From Rhodobacterales bacterium (GTDB lineage Bacteria > Pseudomonadota > Alphaproteobacteria > Rhizobiales > Stappiaceae), in contig VIRH01000093.1 in assembly GCA_008107755.1 (NCBI GenBank), forward strand, positions 22,477-86,476: a DNA stretch of 64,000 nt, written 5' to 3'. Shown one piece after another: positions 52,272-61,769 of this stretch (position 1 is the first letter of the stretch; every line of letters starts with the position of its first letter). The position numbers and the translations under genes are program-made. A model generated the notes under the pieces. It was not told the origin of the DNA. It made no database searches and worked only from the letters and a program-made list of their open reading frames with translations.

Positions 52272-54389
52272 TCAGTTGAAAAAGCGCGGTCGCGGCGTCT
52301 TTGCCGGCTGTTCATCGTCGTCATCATCCTCCGTGCCGGGATCATCCGGCATGCGGGACAACGGAAACTCGATCGGCCGGTTGCGGTCGTCGTTTTTCTG
52401 CGTTTCGGCCTTGGCGTCGCTGGCTTCCTTGCGGACCGCCGCGCCATTTCCCGCACCTGAGGCTTTTGCCGGCTCTTCGCCCTTGGCCTTGGCCTTGGCC
52501 GCTGCCTTGTCTTCCGGCCCCGCCTGAGCTTCAGGCCCGGCCTTGCCTTCAGGCTTGGTCTCATTTTCAGGCAAAGTCTTGCTTTCAGGCCCGGTCTTAA
52601 CTTCAGGCTTAATGTCCGACGCCGCCGCGTCGGCCTGCTGGCTCGTCGCCGGCGCTTTCGATGCGGCAGGTTCCGTTTGCGGGGTGGGAGCCTTCGACAC
52701 ATCCACTGCTGCTGGCGCCGGTTCGGCCGGAGCGGATCCTGCGGTCGGTGCAGGCTTCGCAGGGTCCGGCGTTGCCGGTGCCGCGCCTGACCCAGAGCCT
52801 GTAACCGGCTTGTCGGGAAGATCCGTCAGTGGGGGAGAGAATTTCACGTCGTCGGTCGTGCCTTCATAGCCCTTTTTCGAGACATCCACCGTCACCGGCT
52901 CGGATTTTGAAGTCGCGTTTGCGGACGTCGCAGAAGGAGGTGCCTTTGCCGTCGCATCCGCGGCCTTCAGGTCCACCGTCTTTGCGTCGTCGCCATGCTC
53001 TTCCTCTTCCGCCTTCAACGGATCGGGATCGGTCATCGCCACCGCCGGAACGGGAAGAGCACCGGCTTCGAAAAGGCTGTCTTCCAGAACCACGCCCTCG
53101 TCCTCGGCCAGGCTGCCCGGCTGCGCCCACTCAAACGCATCGAGTTGTCCGGTGACCGGGGACACCGGCAGCCATTCCGCCGAAACGATCCCGTCGGCGA
53201 CCCATGCCTTGTCCTGCGGCGCGCGCACGGCACGTCCCAACCAGTCGCGCATGCGGCCGCGGTCGCCATGCTCGGCTTCCTCGACTTCCGCCATCAGCAC
53301 ATAGGCCTGGCGGGTCGGCTCCGATTGCAGCACCTTGCGAAGCTGTCCACGCGCCTCGTCGAATTCACGCGCTTCCAGCGCCGCCCGCGCGATGGCGAGG
53401 GCGCCTTCGCTCGTGTTGGCACGCTGCGCGGCAAGCGACTTGACCCGCTTGAGCCGGTCGACGGCGGAATCCCCGGTACGGACATGGGCGTAGGTCTCGG
53501 CCAGTTCCGGATGGGGGAACAGGCGCCATGTTGCCTCCAGCACCTTCGAAGCCTTGCGGATATCGCCGCGGCGCGTTGCCAGGCGCGACGTCAGAACAGC
53601 GGCCGGCACCAGGTCGAGCGCCAAACCGTGGGCTTCCTTAGCCAGCGAATAGGCGCGTTCCGGCTCGCCGCTTTCCAGATCCTGCGCAAGCGCTGTCAGA
53701 ATGACGGCGCGCTGGCGCCGGTAGGTCTTCTTGTCGACCAGCTTGGCGGAATAGTTGCGCTCGAGCGTCTTGATAGCCTCGTCCCAGTCATGGGCGACGG
53801 CCTGGTACCCGAGAACCGCGTTGCCGGCCCAGTCCAGTCCGGGAGCGGTCTTGGCAGCTTCCTCGGCATAGTGCCGGGCCGCAACCGGTTCCTTGTGTCG
53901 CTCGGCCTCGACAAACAGGCCATGCAGCCCCAGAGCCTTGGTCTGGGGATCTTCGAGCATCGCCTCGAACCGCTCGCGCGCCTCGTCGTCCTTGCCGGCC
54001 AGCTGGGCTGTCTGGGCCAGAAGCAGTTTTGCGGCCGGCTCGTCATTGAGCAGCCGATCGGCTTCAAGGCCGTGACGGCGGGCAAGCTTTGCATTGCCCG
54101 TACCAAGCGCGATCAGCCCTTGCGACAGCGAGTCGTAGCCCTTGTTCTTGCGGCGGCGACGGAAAAAACGGCTGGCGATCTGAGGGGACCGAAAGATCGC
54201 CCGGATCAGCGAGAAGACGGTGATGATGGCCGCGATGACAAGCGCCGCGACAACGACCACGACGACAGGGGGCTGCACCCAGTCATATCCGTTCCAGCTT
54301 ATGGTGATAAGGCCAGGCTGGTCCGCCAGCCATGCAAACCCGATAGCGACCAGAAACAGCAGTACAAAATAGAGAAGGACGCGGATCAT
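52272..54389 (-). CDS. hemY: HemY-like heme biosynthesis-associated TPR protein
   Basis: A 705-residue protein with two N-terminal helices (LLYFVLLFLVAIGFAWLADQPG; VVVVVAALVIAAIITVFSLI) and a TPR-rich region (about 85-420) of the HemY type. A 270-residue low-complexity tail rich in Pro, Ala, Glu and Lys follows, with short repeats such as GPESK, GPEAQ and GPEDK. HemY proteins are inner-membrane helpers of late heme synthesis whose mechanism is unclear. It is the last gene of hemC-hemD-mic60-hemY. The tail is longer than in most homologues I know. Confidence 0.85.
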   Translation of the reverse strand: MIRVLLYFVLLFLVAIGFAWLADQPGLITISWNGYDWVQPPVVVVVVAALVIAAIITVFSLIRAIFRSPQIASRFFRRRRKNKGYDSLSQGLIALGTGNAKLARRHGLEADRLLNDEPAAKLLLAQTAQLAGKDDEARERFEAMLEDPQTKALGLHGLFVEAERHKEPVAARHYAEEAAKTAPGLDWAGNAVLGYQAVAHDWDEAIKTLERNYSAKLVDKKTYRRQRAVILTALAQDLESGEPERAYSLAKEAHGLALDLVPAAVLTSRLATRRGDIRKASKVLEATWRLFPHPELAETYAHVRTGDSAVDRLKRVKSLAAQRANTSEGALAIARAALEAREFDEARGQLRKVLQSEPTRQAYVLMAEVEEAEHGDRGRMRDWLGRAVRAPQDKAWVADGIVSAEWLPVSPVTGQLDAFEWAQPGSLAEDEGVVLEDSLFEAGALPVPAVAMTDPDPLKAEEEEHGDDAKTVDLKAADATAKAPPSATSANATSKSEPVTVDVSKKGYEGTTDDVKFSPPLTDLPDKPVTGSGSGAAPATPDPAKPAPTAGSAPAEPAPAAVDVSKAPTPQTEPAASKAPATSQQADAAASDIKPEVKTGPESKTLPENETKPEGKAGPEAQAGPEDKAAAKAKAKGEEPAKASGAGNGAAVRKEASDAKAETQKNDDRNRPIEFPLSRMPDDPGTEDDDDDEQPAKTPRPRFFN

Positions 54390-54467
54390 CAGGGTCGCTC
54401 CCAGAAAGCGCCGGGCATGCCCGGCTGGTAATCGTCAGGTTCGAACGGCCGGCGGTCCGGCCGCCGA

Positions 54468-56489
54468 TCAGCTGTCTTTAGCGCCAAGTGCATTCAGGAC
54501 CTCCTGCGATGCCTTGTCGGTCAGGGTGTCGACTTCGACGCGTGCTTCCGCCTTCTTCGCCCACTCGGCCCCGGCAGCCTGAGCCTTTTCCGGAAGGGCC
54601 TTGTAAGCGGTCAGCGCGGTTTCCAGATCGCCGTTCGAAACGGCGGTTTCCATCCGACGCAATGTGGCTTGCGGACCGGTCCCATCTTCATCGCCCGGCC
54701 CCCGGATCGCAACGATCGACCTTGCACTGGCGAGCAGATTGTCGAAAACGTCGCCGGTTTCGTCGGGCGTGGCGAACGTCTGGAACATCTCGCGCGCCAC
54801 CGGCGGGAATTGCGCAATCAGCACGGCGGTCGGCTCGACACCGGATTCAGCGTGACTTTCAAGCGCGGACAGATCCATGTCCGACGGCAGTCCGGCCTTC
54901 ACCGCGGCAAGCTCTGTTCGATAGGGCCGGCCGCTGTCGACTGCCGATTTCAGCGCCGAGACAGAGAGAGCACGGGCCGCAAGCTCGCGCGCCGTGGCAT
55001 CGCCCATGGTCGATTCGACCTGCTCGAGGCGGGCGGACAGGGACTTCATTTCTGCGCGGATATCTTCCAGGGCGGAGGTGTTGGCCGCCCCAACCGACTT
55101 GATGTCGGCCGACAGACTGGACAGGGTTTCGGTCGCTCGCGCCTGGCTGTCCGCAAGGGTCTTCAAAGAGACGTCGGACGTGGAAACCGCCGTCTGCGCG
55201 GCCTTGGCCGTCGCCTCGGTGTTTTCCAGCCGGGTCTGCAGATCACCGATCTGCTTTTTCAGATCGGAGAATTCCGTCTCCAGTCCGGACACGGATCCTG
55301 TCAGCTTGTCCGCTTCGCTCGTTGACGAACTGGTCTCGCTTTCAAGTGCCGCGATGCGGTCCTCAAGCGGTTGAAGGTTTGCGGGTGCGCCGTCGCCCCC
55401 GGCTGCCGCACCCGAACCGTTCGAGGAGGCTTCCACCTGGCTGCGAAGCGCGTCGACTTCGCTGCGAAGGTCATCAAGGCCCTCAGGTGCTCCGGAACCG
55501 GAAGACGTTCCGGCGTCCTGCAGCTTGCCCTCAAGCTCGGAGACCTTCTGCTCAAGCGCACTCACTGAATTGCTGACATCCTGCGCAGCAGCGCCAGCTC
55601 CTGCGCCAGCTTCGTCCAGCCTGTTTTCAAGCTCGGCAATCTTGTCCTCAGCGGCGCTGACGGCATTGGCCATTTGCTGGTTCTGCTCGGCGGGAAGCTT
55701 GATCAGCCCGGCCGAATAGAGACCGAACCCGCCTCCGAGAACCAGGATACCGCCGATCACCGCGGCGATCAGAACACCGAATGCGCCAACACCGCCGCTG
55801 TTGTCGGCGGCCGGCGGATTGGAAAAGCTCGGGCTGCCGGCCGGCTTGGCCGTGCTGCCGCTCTGGCGGGAAGAGGTGGAGGAACCGGAGGACGACCCGG
55901 CGGACGTCGCGGAGGCCGAGCCCCCCTTGCTGTCGCTGGTCGATGCCGTCGAACTGCCCGGCTTTGATGAAGCGGCCGCGCTTGCGCCCGGTCGCGACGA
56001 CGATGAAGACGACGAAGACGGCGATGAGGACTTGCTGCCGCCGGAAGACGGGACAGAGGTTGAAGCGGACGAAGAGCTTCCGGGCGTCGTTGAACTGCGC
56101 GGCGTGGCCGAGGAGGACCCCGGCGTGGCCGGTGCGCTGCTGCCTGTTCCCGAGCTTGAGCCTGACGAGGCGGATTTGGAGCTGCCCCCGGCACGCGAAT
56201 CGCCGGAAGAGGCGGAAGGAGCCGAGGAGGTTGGACCGGAAGAGGAGGATCCGGTGGACGCCGATGACGACGAGCCTGATGAAGACGCCGAGGGCGTTGA
56301 TGTGGTGGCCGATGCGGATGTGCCTCCGCTCTTGGCATCCACCTTCTCGGCCTTCAGGTCGATCGTGACCGGCCGCTTGGACGCGCCAGCGGCCGAAGAC
56401 GCCTTGCTCGCATCCGGCTTGTCAGACGGCCCTTTGCCGCTGCCACCCGAAGAGGATGCTCCGCCAGAAGATTTGTTGTCCGTCGCCAT
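54468..56489 (-). CDS. Alphaproteobacterial mitofilin (Mic60) family protein
   Basis: A 673-residue inner-membrane protein. The first 230 residues are a low-complexity Ser/Gly/Ala/Thr region with runs such as SSSSSSSS. Next come a transmembrane helix (VGAFGVLIAAVIGGILVLGGGFGLY), long coiled coils (about 270-500), and the mitofilin C-terminal domain (ETGDVFDNLLASARSIVAIR). Relatives bend and organise intracytoplasmic or inner membranes and are the ancestor of mitochondrial Mic60; they sit beside hemD/hemY in many alphaproteobacteria. ATG 56489 has a strong AGGAGGA site. Confidence 0.85.
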   Translation of the reverse strand: MATDNKSSGGASSSGGSGKGPSDKPDASKASSAAGASKRPVTIDLKAEKVDAKSGGTSASATTSTPSASSSGSSSSASTGSSSSGPTSSAPSASSGDSRAGGSSKSASSGSSSGTGSSAPATPGSSSATPRSSTTPGSSSSASTSVPSSGGSKSSSPSSSSSSSSRPGASAAASSKPGSSTASTSDSKGGSASATSAGSSSGSSTSSRQSGSTAKPAGSPSFSNPPAADNSGGVGAFGVLIAAVIGGILVLGGGFGLYSAGLIKLPAEQNQQMANAVSAAEDKIAELENRLDEAGAGAGAAAQDVSNSVSALEQKVSELEGKLQDAGTSSGSGAPEGLDDLRSEVDALRSQVEASSNGSGAAAGGDGAPANLQPLEDRIAALESETSSSTSEADKLTGSVSGLETEFSDLKKQIGDLQTRLENTEATAKAAQTAVSTSDVSLKTLADSQARATETLSSLSADIKSVGAANTSALEDIRAEMKSLSARLEQVESTMGDATARELAARALSVSALKSAVDSGRPYRTELAAVKAGLPSDMDLSALESHAESGVEPTAVLIAQFPPVAREMFQTFATPDETGDVFDNLLASARSIVAIRGPGDEDGTGPQATLRRMETAVSNGDLETALTAYKALPEKAQAAGAEWAKKAEARVEVDTLTDKASQEVLNALGAKDS

Positions 56490-56607
56490 CTACTCTCCTC
56501 CTGACCATTCAGGTCCCAAGACCTTCACTATACACACCTCTTTGCGAAGCGGTACCGCTGCGTGAAAGACTCTCTTGCGGTGCAAAACAGGACTCCCCCG
56601 GTTCGGG

Positions 56608-57324
56608 TTAACACTCCGCTAACATCGTTTCGAAGAGTGCCTTCTCCGTGGGAACGGGCGCAACACCCACTTTCGCCACCCCGGAAAACGGCGCAGAGGC
56701 CTGTTTGGATATGGCAAAAATCCGCATGTTCGACAGCCGATCTTCAAGAACATGCACCTTCAGAAGCGTCACGAACGTTTCGGCTGTTCGCCTTGAATAT
56801 ATCGAGATGCCGTCATAGGCGGCAGCGTCCAGGGCCGAGACAATGTCCGGAGAAAGCCGCTCGACCGGCGCCATGCGGTAAACCGCCACAGTCTGACAGG
56901 ACAGCCCGCCCAATGACAAAATTCCTTCCAGATCGCCTGCGCGGTCACGCGCGGCAGGATAAAGAACGGAGCCGCCCTCGATGGCGCTCCGGTGCTGCAG
57001 GATCAGCCGCCCAAGGGAGGCGACGTCGCCATCTGCGGTGCGGATGTTTGAAAATCCTGCCTGACGGCAGGCTTCGGAAGTTGCCTCCCCCACAGTGAAC
57101 ACCGGCAAGGCACGAAATGCGTCGAACCGGACATCCCGCCCAATAACCGATACAGCCCTGCGGCTGGAAAAGGCCAGTGAGGAAACGCCTGAAAAGTCGA
57201 TCGGTTCCGGCGCCAGTTCCCGAAAGACCAGAAGCGGCGCTTCATCGGCGACATGGCCCAGGGCCCGCAGACTGTTCGCGGTGCGCGCGCAGTCGGGCTC
57301 CGGCCGTGTCACCAGAATGCGCAT
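56608..57324 (-). CDS. hemD: Uroporphyrinogen-III synthase
   Basis: A 238-residue HemD starting at ATG 57322-57324 (MRILVTRPEPDCARTANSLRALGH), two bases after the hemC stop. It closes hydroxymethylbilane to uroporphyrinogen III with D-ring inversion. Conserved spots are FSSRRAV, VGEATSEA and ISIYSRRTAETFVTLL; overall HemD is poorly conserved, so the neighbourhood (hemC, hemY) carries much of the support. The long frame upstream overlaps hemC and is not used. Confidence 0.93.
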   Translation of the reverse strand: MRILVTRPEPDCARTANSLRALGHVADEAPLLVFRELAPEPIDFSGVSSLAFSSRRAVSVIGRDVRFDAFRALPVFTVGEATSEACRQAGFSNIRTADGDVASLGRLILQHRSAIEGGSVLYPAARDRAGDLEGILSLGGLSCQTVAVYRMAPVERLSPDIVSALDAAAYDGISIYSRRTAETFVTLLKVHVLEDRLSNMRIFAISKQASAPFSGVAKVGVAPVPTEKALFETMLAEC

Positions 57325-57326
57325 GA

Positions 57327-58256
57327 TCAGATCGCATCCTCGTAGAAACCCGGTCCCATGCGGCCCTTGAGCACGGCCCCGGCGGCCTTTCCGATCTCCA
57401 CGGCACTGGCGAGCGGTCCGGTTTCTTCCGTGACATGCGCCTCGGATCCGTCCGGCTTCAGCACGATGCCCTTGAAATGAAGCGTGTCGCCATCGATCGT
57501 CGCCAGACCGCCAATCGGCGTCCGGCACGACCCGTCGAGCACTGCCAGAAACGCGCGCTCGGCATCCAGCCGAATCTGGGTCTCCTGGTCGTGGATCGCC
57601 GAAATGAGTTTCAGGGTCGCGTCGTCGTTCTCCCGGCTCTCAATGCAGATGGCACCCTGCCCGACGGCGGGCACGAAGCTGTCCGGGTCCAGAAGCGAAG
57701 TGATCTCGCCCTCCAGCCCAAGACGGCGCAAACCAGCGGCCGCCAAGAGGGTCGCGTCCACCTCTCCCTCTGCCAGCTTGCGCAGGCGCGTCTGCAGATT
57801 GCCGCGATACATCACCACCTCAATGTCCGGCCGCAGCCGCTTGATCATGGCCTGGCGGCGCAGCGAACTGGAGCCGACGACAGCCCCATGCGGCAAGTCT
57901 TCGAGCGTTCTTGCCCTGGGGGAGAGGAACGCATCACGCACATCCTCGCGCGGCAGAAAGGCGGTCAGCGCCAGACCGTCCGGCAGGACGGTCGGCATGT
58001 CCTTGGAGGAATGCACAGCCAGATCGATCCGCCCGTCCAGAAGGGCTTCCTCGATCTCCTTCGTGAACAGCCCCTTTCCGCCGACTTCTGAAAGCGGACG
58101 GTCCTGGATACGATCGCCGGAGGTCTTGATCACGACGATCTCGAAGGCATCCTCGGCCAGTCCGTGGGCCGCCATCAGCCGGTCCCGGGTTTCGTGAGCC
58201 TGTGCCAGTGCGAGAGCGCTGCCCCGCGTTCCGATGCGCAAAGGATTTGATTGCAA
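57327..58256 (-). CDS. hemC: Porphobilinogen deaminase (hydroxymethylbilane synthase)
   Basis: A 309-residue HemC that joins four porphobilinogens. Signatures are [41 protein letters not shown], and Cys244 in [11 protein letters not shown], which holds the dipyrromethane cofactor. The start must be the TTG at 58254-58256, because an in-frame TGA lies two codons upstream and no ATG fits the conserved N terminus. It is divergent from tsaD with a 96-base gap, the common order in Hyphomicrobiales. Confidence 0.96.
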   Translation of the reverse strand: MQSNPLRIGTRGSALALAQAHETRDRLMAAHGLAEDAFEIVVIKTSGDRIQDRPLSEVGGKGLFTKEIEEALLDGRIDLAVHSSKDMPTVLPDGLALTAFLPREDVRDAFLSPRARTLEDLPHGAVVGSSSLRRQAMIKRLRPDIEVVMYRGNLQTRLRKLAEGEVDATLLAAAGLRRLGLEGEITSLLDPDSFVPAVGQGAICIESRENDDATLKLISAIHDQETQIRLDAERAFLAVLDGSCRTPIGGLATIDGDTLHFKGIVLKPDGSEAHVTEETGPLASAVEIGKAAGAVLKGRMGPGFYEDAI

Positions 58257-58352
58257 GTTTCACCGTCCAGATGCTACGCCCGACACCAAGGCGACGGGCA
58301 CTCGAATACTATAGTGTAAGATGTCCTAACACAGGCCACCGCTTAAAGACCA

Positions 58353-59459
58353 ATGACCTCAGTCAATCCAAAAGACAATGCGGCCGATCTGACGGTGCTG
58401 GGTATCGAGACGAGCTGTGACGAAACGGCTGCAGCCGTGGTGCGCGGCCCTCACGGCAGGCAGATCCTGTCCAATACCATTCGCTCGCAGATAGACGAAC
58501 ATACCGAATTTGGCGGTGTCGTGCCGGAGATCGCCGCACGCGCCCACATCGATATCCTCGACCGGATCGTCGCCGAGGCGATGCAGGAGGCGGATTGCGG
58601 GTGGGACGACATCGACGCCGTCGCCGCCACCGCCGGCCCTGGCCTGATCGGCGGCGTGATCGTCGGCTTCATGACGGCCAAGGCCATCGCCATGGCCGCG
58701 AACAAACCCATTGTCGGCGTCAATCATCTGGAAGGTCATGCCCTCACCGCACGACTGACCCACGATCTCGACTTTCCGTTTCTTCTGTTGCTGGTCTCCG
58801 GTGGCCACAGCCAGTTCCTGCTGGTGCGCGGGGTCGGCGACTATGAACGCCTCGGCACCACCATCGACGATGCCATCGGCGAAGCCTTCGACAAGACCGC
58901 GAAGCTGCTTGGCCTGCCCTATCCCGGCGGTCCCCATGTGGAAAAGATGGCTGCCGCCGGCGACCCGCTGCGGTTCAAGCTGCCGCGTCCGCTTCTGGAC
59001 AGGGCCGGTCTCGACATGTCCTTCGCCGGCCTGAAAACGGCCCTTCGCACGCAGGCAAAGAAGCTGGAGCCGGTCGACGACCAGACAGTGTCCGACCTGT
59101 GCGCCGGGTTTCAGCGCGCCGTCTCCGACGTGCTTGCCGCCCGCACGAAATCAGCTCTCGACCTCTTCAAGCAGCGTCATCCGGATGTCGAACCGGTCAT
59201 CGTCGTGGCGGGCGGCGTTGCCGCCAACGCCGAGATCCGCTCCAGTCTGCTGACCGCGGCGGCGGAAGCCGGCGCACGGTTCATCGCACCGCCCATGCGT
59301 CTTTGCACCGACAATGCGGCAATGATTGCGTGGGCCGGGATCGAAAGACTGTGCGAAGGCCCCGTCGATGACATGGCGCTTTCCCCCCGGCCGCGCTGGC
59401 CGCTCGATGCCCGGCAGGCCGGCATCCTGGGCGCCGGCAGGAAGGGCGCCAAGGTGTAG
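58353..59459 (+). CDS. tsaD: tRNA N6-adenosine threonylcarbamoyltransferase TsaD
   Basis: A 368-residue TsaD that attaches the threonylcarbamoyl group to A37 of ANN-reading tRNAs. Motifs are [16 protein letters not shown], the metal pair in NHLEGH (His125, His129), [15 protein letters not shown], and the C-terminal [15 protein letters not shown]. It is followed by a pair of NUDIX genes and then gpsA; the tsaD-gpsA link is common, the NUDIX insertion is not. Confidence 0.97.
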   Translation: MTSVNPKDNAADLTVLGIETSCDETAAAVVRGPHGRQILSNTIRSQIDEHTEFGGVVPEIAARAHIDILDRIVAEAMQEADCGWDDIDAVAATAGPGLIGGVIVGFMTAKAIAMAANKPIVGVNHLEGHALTARLTHDLDFPFLLLLVSGGHSQFLLVRGVGDYERLGTTIDDAIGEAFDKTAKLLGLPYPGGPHVEKMAAAGDPLRFKLPRPLLDRAGLDMSFAGLKTALRTQAKKLEPVDDQTVSDLCAGFQRAVSDVLAARTKSALDLFKQRHPDVEPVIVVAGGVAANAEIRSSLLTAAAEAGARFIAPPMRLCTDNAAMIAWAGIERLCEGPVDDMALSPRPRWPLDARQAGILGAGRKGAKV

Positions 59460-59601
59460 GAAAACGTTCCGGACAGGGATCAGGGCAAGAGCGCCCTGCC
59501 TCTTTCGGGCGGACGTCGAAAAGGCTAGGACAGGCTGTTCGCCCAAGACCATGTTCGTGCCCCCTCGGGCAAAAATCTTTTCAAAGTCCGGATTTCACCG
59601 A

Positions 59602-60114
59602 ATGCGCATTTACCACAAGGCCTATGTCTATCTGACGTGCGGAACCGATCTTCTCGTTTTCAACGAGCCCGATACGCCTCAACTCGGCATGCAGGTGCCG
59701 GGCGGAACGGTGGACCCGGGCGAGAGCTTTCTGCAGGGCGCCATGCGTGAATTCGCTGAGGAAACCGGCCTCACGCTGAGCGCTGCCTTCGATCATTTTT
59801 CCGACCAGGACCTTCCTTTCGAGACGATCCCGCCGGTCGGCCAGTTCAAGCCGGCGCCGGACCGGCCCTTGCGCGGACGGCATCTGCGCCGCAACTATCA
59901 CGTCAGGATTTCGAATCGGCCGCAGGACGAATGGGAGCATTTCGAGATGTTCCCGAGCGGTGGCGGCGATCCGATTCGCTGCCGTTTCTTCTGGATCGAC
60001 CTGTTCGGCCCGAAGGCGATGGGCGGCGAGAATTTCTTTGCCGCCTTCGGATTGCCGCTTGACGCGCTGCGCCTGCGGCTTCGGCAAACGGGGGCGGCGA
60101 GACCGGAAAAATGA
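59602..60114 (+). CDS. NUDIX hydrolase (first of a tandem pair)
   Basis: A 170-residue NUDIX enzyme starting at ATG 59602; the open frame upstream overlaps tsaD and is not coding. The Nudix box is complete (GGTVDPGESFLQGAMREFAEETGL). It hydrolyses a nucleoside-diphosphate-linked compound of unknown type. It is close in sequence to the next gene (YHKAYVYLTCGT near both starts), so the two come from a tandem duplication. Its stop overlaps the next ATG (ATGA). Confidence 0.87.
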   Translation: MRIYHKAYVYLTCGTDLLVFNEPDTPQLGMQVPGGTVDPGESFLQGAMREFAEETGLTLSAAFDHFSDQDLPFETIPPVGQFKPAPDRPLRGRHLRRNYHVRISNRPQDEWEHFEMFPSGGGDPIRCRFFWIDLFGPKAMGGENFFAAFGLPLDALRLRLRQTGAARPEK

Positions 60115-60593
60115 GCTTGAAAGTCTATCACAAGGCCTATGTCTACCTGACTTGCGGCACGGAACTTCTGGTCTTCATAGAGCCCGATCATCCCGCGCCC
60201 GACCTGCAGGTACCCGGCGGGACTGTCGACCCCGGAGAGAGCTATCTTCAGGCTGCGCGGCGGGAGTTTTCGGAGGAAACCGGACTTTCCTTGGATATCG
60301 CGCTCGAATCGTTTTCCGACCAGGACCACTTCATCGAAGATGTGCCCGGAAGTCTCCCCGGCCTGCATCGCCGGCGGCATTTTCATGGCCGTGTCCTGAA
60401 AAAGCCAGCCGAGCAATGGGAACATTTCGAAACCTCGCCGAGCACCGGCGGACCGCCCATCCGGTTCCGCCTGTTCTGGGTTGATCTGTTCGCAAAGGAT
60501 GCACCGCCCGAGACCAGGTTCTTTGAAGGTTTTGGAGCGCAGCTTGAAACACTACGGTCGCGCATGGAAGGGCACAACAATGGGCGCCATTAA
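60111..60593 (+). CDS. NUDIX hydrolase (second of a tandem pair)
   Basis: A 160-residue NUDIX enzyme with an intact box (GGTVDPGESYLQAARREFSEETGL), paralogous to the preceding gene. Shared blocks outside the box are SFSDQDHF/HFSDQDLP, EQWEHFETSPSTGG/DEWEHFEMFPSGGG and RLFWVDLF/RFFWIDLF. It begins by overlapping the first paralogue's stop and ends overlapping gpsA by 14 bases, so all three are one transcript. Substrate unknown. Confidence 0.87.
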   Translation: MSLKVYHKAYVYLTCGTELLVFIEPDHPAPDLQVPGGTVDPGESYLQAARREFSEETGLSLDIALESFSDQDHFIEDVPGSLPGLHRRRHFHGRVLKKPAEQWEHFETSPSTGGPPIRFRLFWVDLFAKDAPPETRFFEGFGAQLETLRSRMEGHNNGRH

Positions 60594-61587
60594 GAAGATC
60601 GGCGTCATCGGCGGCGGCGCCTGGGGCACGGCCCTCGCCCTGACGGCGGCGCGCGCGGGGCGCGATGTCTGCCTGTGGGCGCGCGATCCCGGCACGGTGT
60701 CGGACATTCGCTCGAAGCGCCAGAATGCCCGGTATCTGCCGCGCATCACCTTCGATGAGGATCTGGCCGCCACCACGTCGCTGGAGGAAGCCGCCGACGC
60801 CGATGCCATCCTGCTCGTTACCCCCGCGCAGACGACCCGCGCCATGCTGTCGGCCTTGAAGAAGACCGGCAAGGTGCGCGGGCCTGTCGTGCTGTGCGCC
60901 AAGGGCATCGAACAATCCTCCGGCAAGCTGCTTTCGAAGATCATGTCCGAGGAACTTCCCGGCATTGAAACGGGGGTCCTGTCCGGCCCGAGCTTTGCCG
61001 ACGACGTGGCACGTGGCCTGCCGACGGCCGTCACCGTTGCGGCCGGGTCCGCCAAGACGGCACTGCGCCTGTGCGAGGCGCTTCAGTCCCCCTGTTTCCG
61101 CCCCTATGCCTCGATCGACATTCTCGGCACCCAGATCGGCGGCGCCCTCAAGAATGTGCTGGCCATCGCCTGCGGCGCAGTCGTCGGACGCAAGCTTGGC
61201 GCCAGCGCCCAGGCCGCACTGACCGCCCGAGGCTTTGCCGAACTCTCTCGTCTCGGCACCGCCATGGGTGCGCAGGGCGAGACGCTGACCGGCCTTTCCG
61301 GCCTGGGCGACCTCGTCCTGACCTGTTCTTCCAGCCAGTCCCGCAACTTCTCCTTCGGCCTCAGGCTCGGCGAAGGCTTCATGGCTTCCGAACTGATCTC
61401 CGCGGGCGGCAAGCTTGCGGAAGGCGCCTATTCGGCCCGTGTCGCGGTGAAGCTTGCCCGCAAGCACGATGTCGAGGTCCCGATCTGCGAAACGGTCGCC
61501 CGAATGATCGATGAAGACCTGACCATTGATGATGCGTTGAACACCCTGATGGCCCGGCCGCTGAAATCCGAAACCGCAAACCTCTGA
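60580..61587 (+). CDS. gpsA: Glycerol-3-phosphate dehydrogenase [NAD(P)+]
   Basis: A 335-residue GpsA that makes sn-glycerol 3-phosphate for phospholipids. Features are GVIGGGAWGTALA, CAKGIEQ, LSGPSFADDVARGLPTAV, catalytic Lys in IGGALKNVLAIACG, and GLGDLVLTC. ATG 60580 follows a GGAAGG site inside the second NUDIX gene. A weak hairpin (61642-61660, CGCCAG/CTGGCG) lies 55 bases past its stop and may end the operon. Confidence 0.96.
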   Translation: MGAIKKIGVIGGGAWGTALALTAARAGRDVCLWARDPGTVSDIRSKRQNARYLPRITFDEDLAATTSLEEAADADAILLVTPAQTTRAMLSALKKTGKVRGPVVLCAKGIEQSSGKLLSKIMSEELPGIETGVLSGPSFADDVARGLPTAVTVAAGSAKTALRLCEALQSPCFRPYASIDILGTQIGGALKNVLAIACGAVVGRKLGASAQAALTARGFAELSRLGTAMGAQGETLTGLSGLGDLVLTCSSSQSRNFSFGLRLGEGFMASELISAGGKLAEGAYSARVAVKLARKHDVEVPICETVARMIDEDLTIDDALNTLMARPLKSETANL

Positions 61588-61769
61588 GCAGCTGATCTAA
61601 GCATAAGCGAAATGGACGCGGCTTACGGCCGCGCCCGCGCACGCCAGTGTGAAGCTGGCGCACTTTCCCCTACGTCATATTTGCGATACAATTTCTGCTG
61701 ACGTCATTTTTTTAAGCGACTGCAGGTTGGTTTTTCCAAATATGAATTTTGCCTCGGGGGGAGGTTTTC
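61588..61769 (+). other. AT-rich leader before the hydrolase-protease fusion gene
   Basis: About 180 bases without ORF. The first half holds GC-rich hairpins after gpsA (CGCCAG/CTGGCG, 61642-61660). The second half is AT-rich against its flanks, with two ACGTCA words (one in a TGACGTCA palindrome) and T-runs. A very strong ribosome site (GGGGGGAGG) ends it. This composition change fits a boundary of acquired DNA. Confidence 0.45.
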
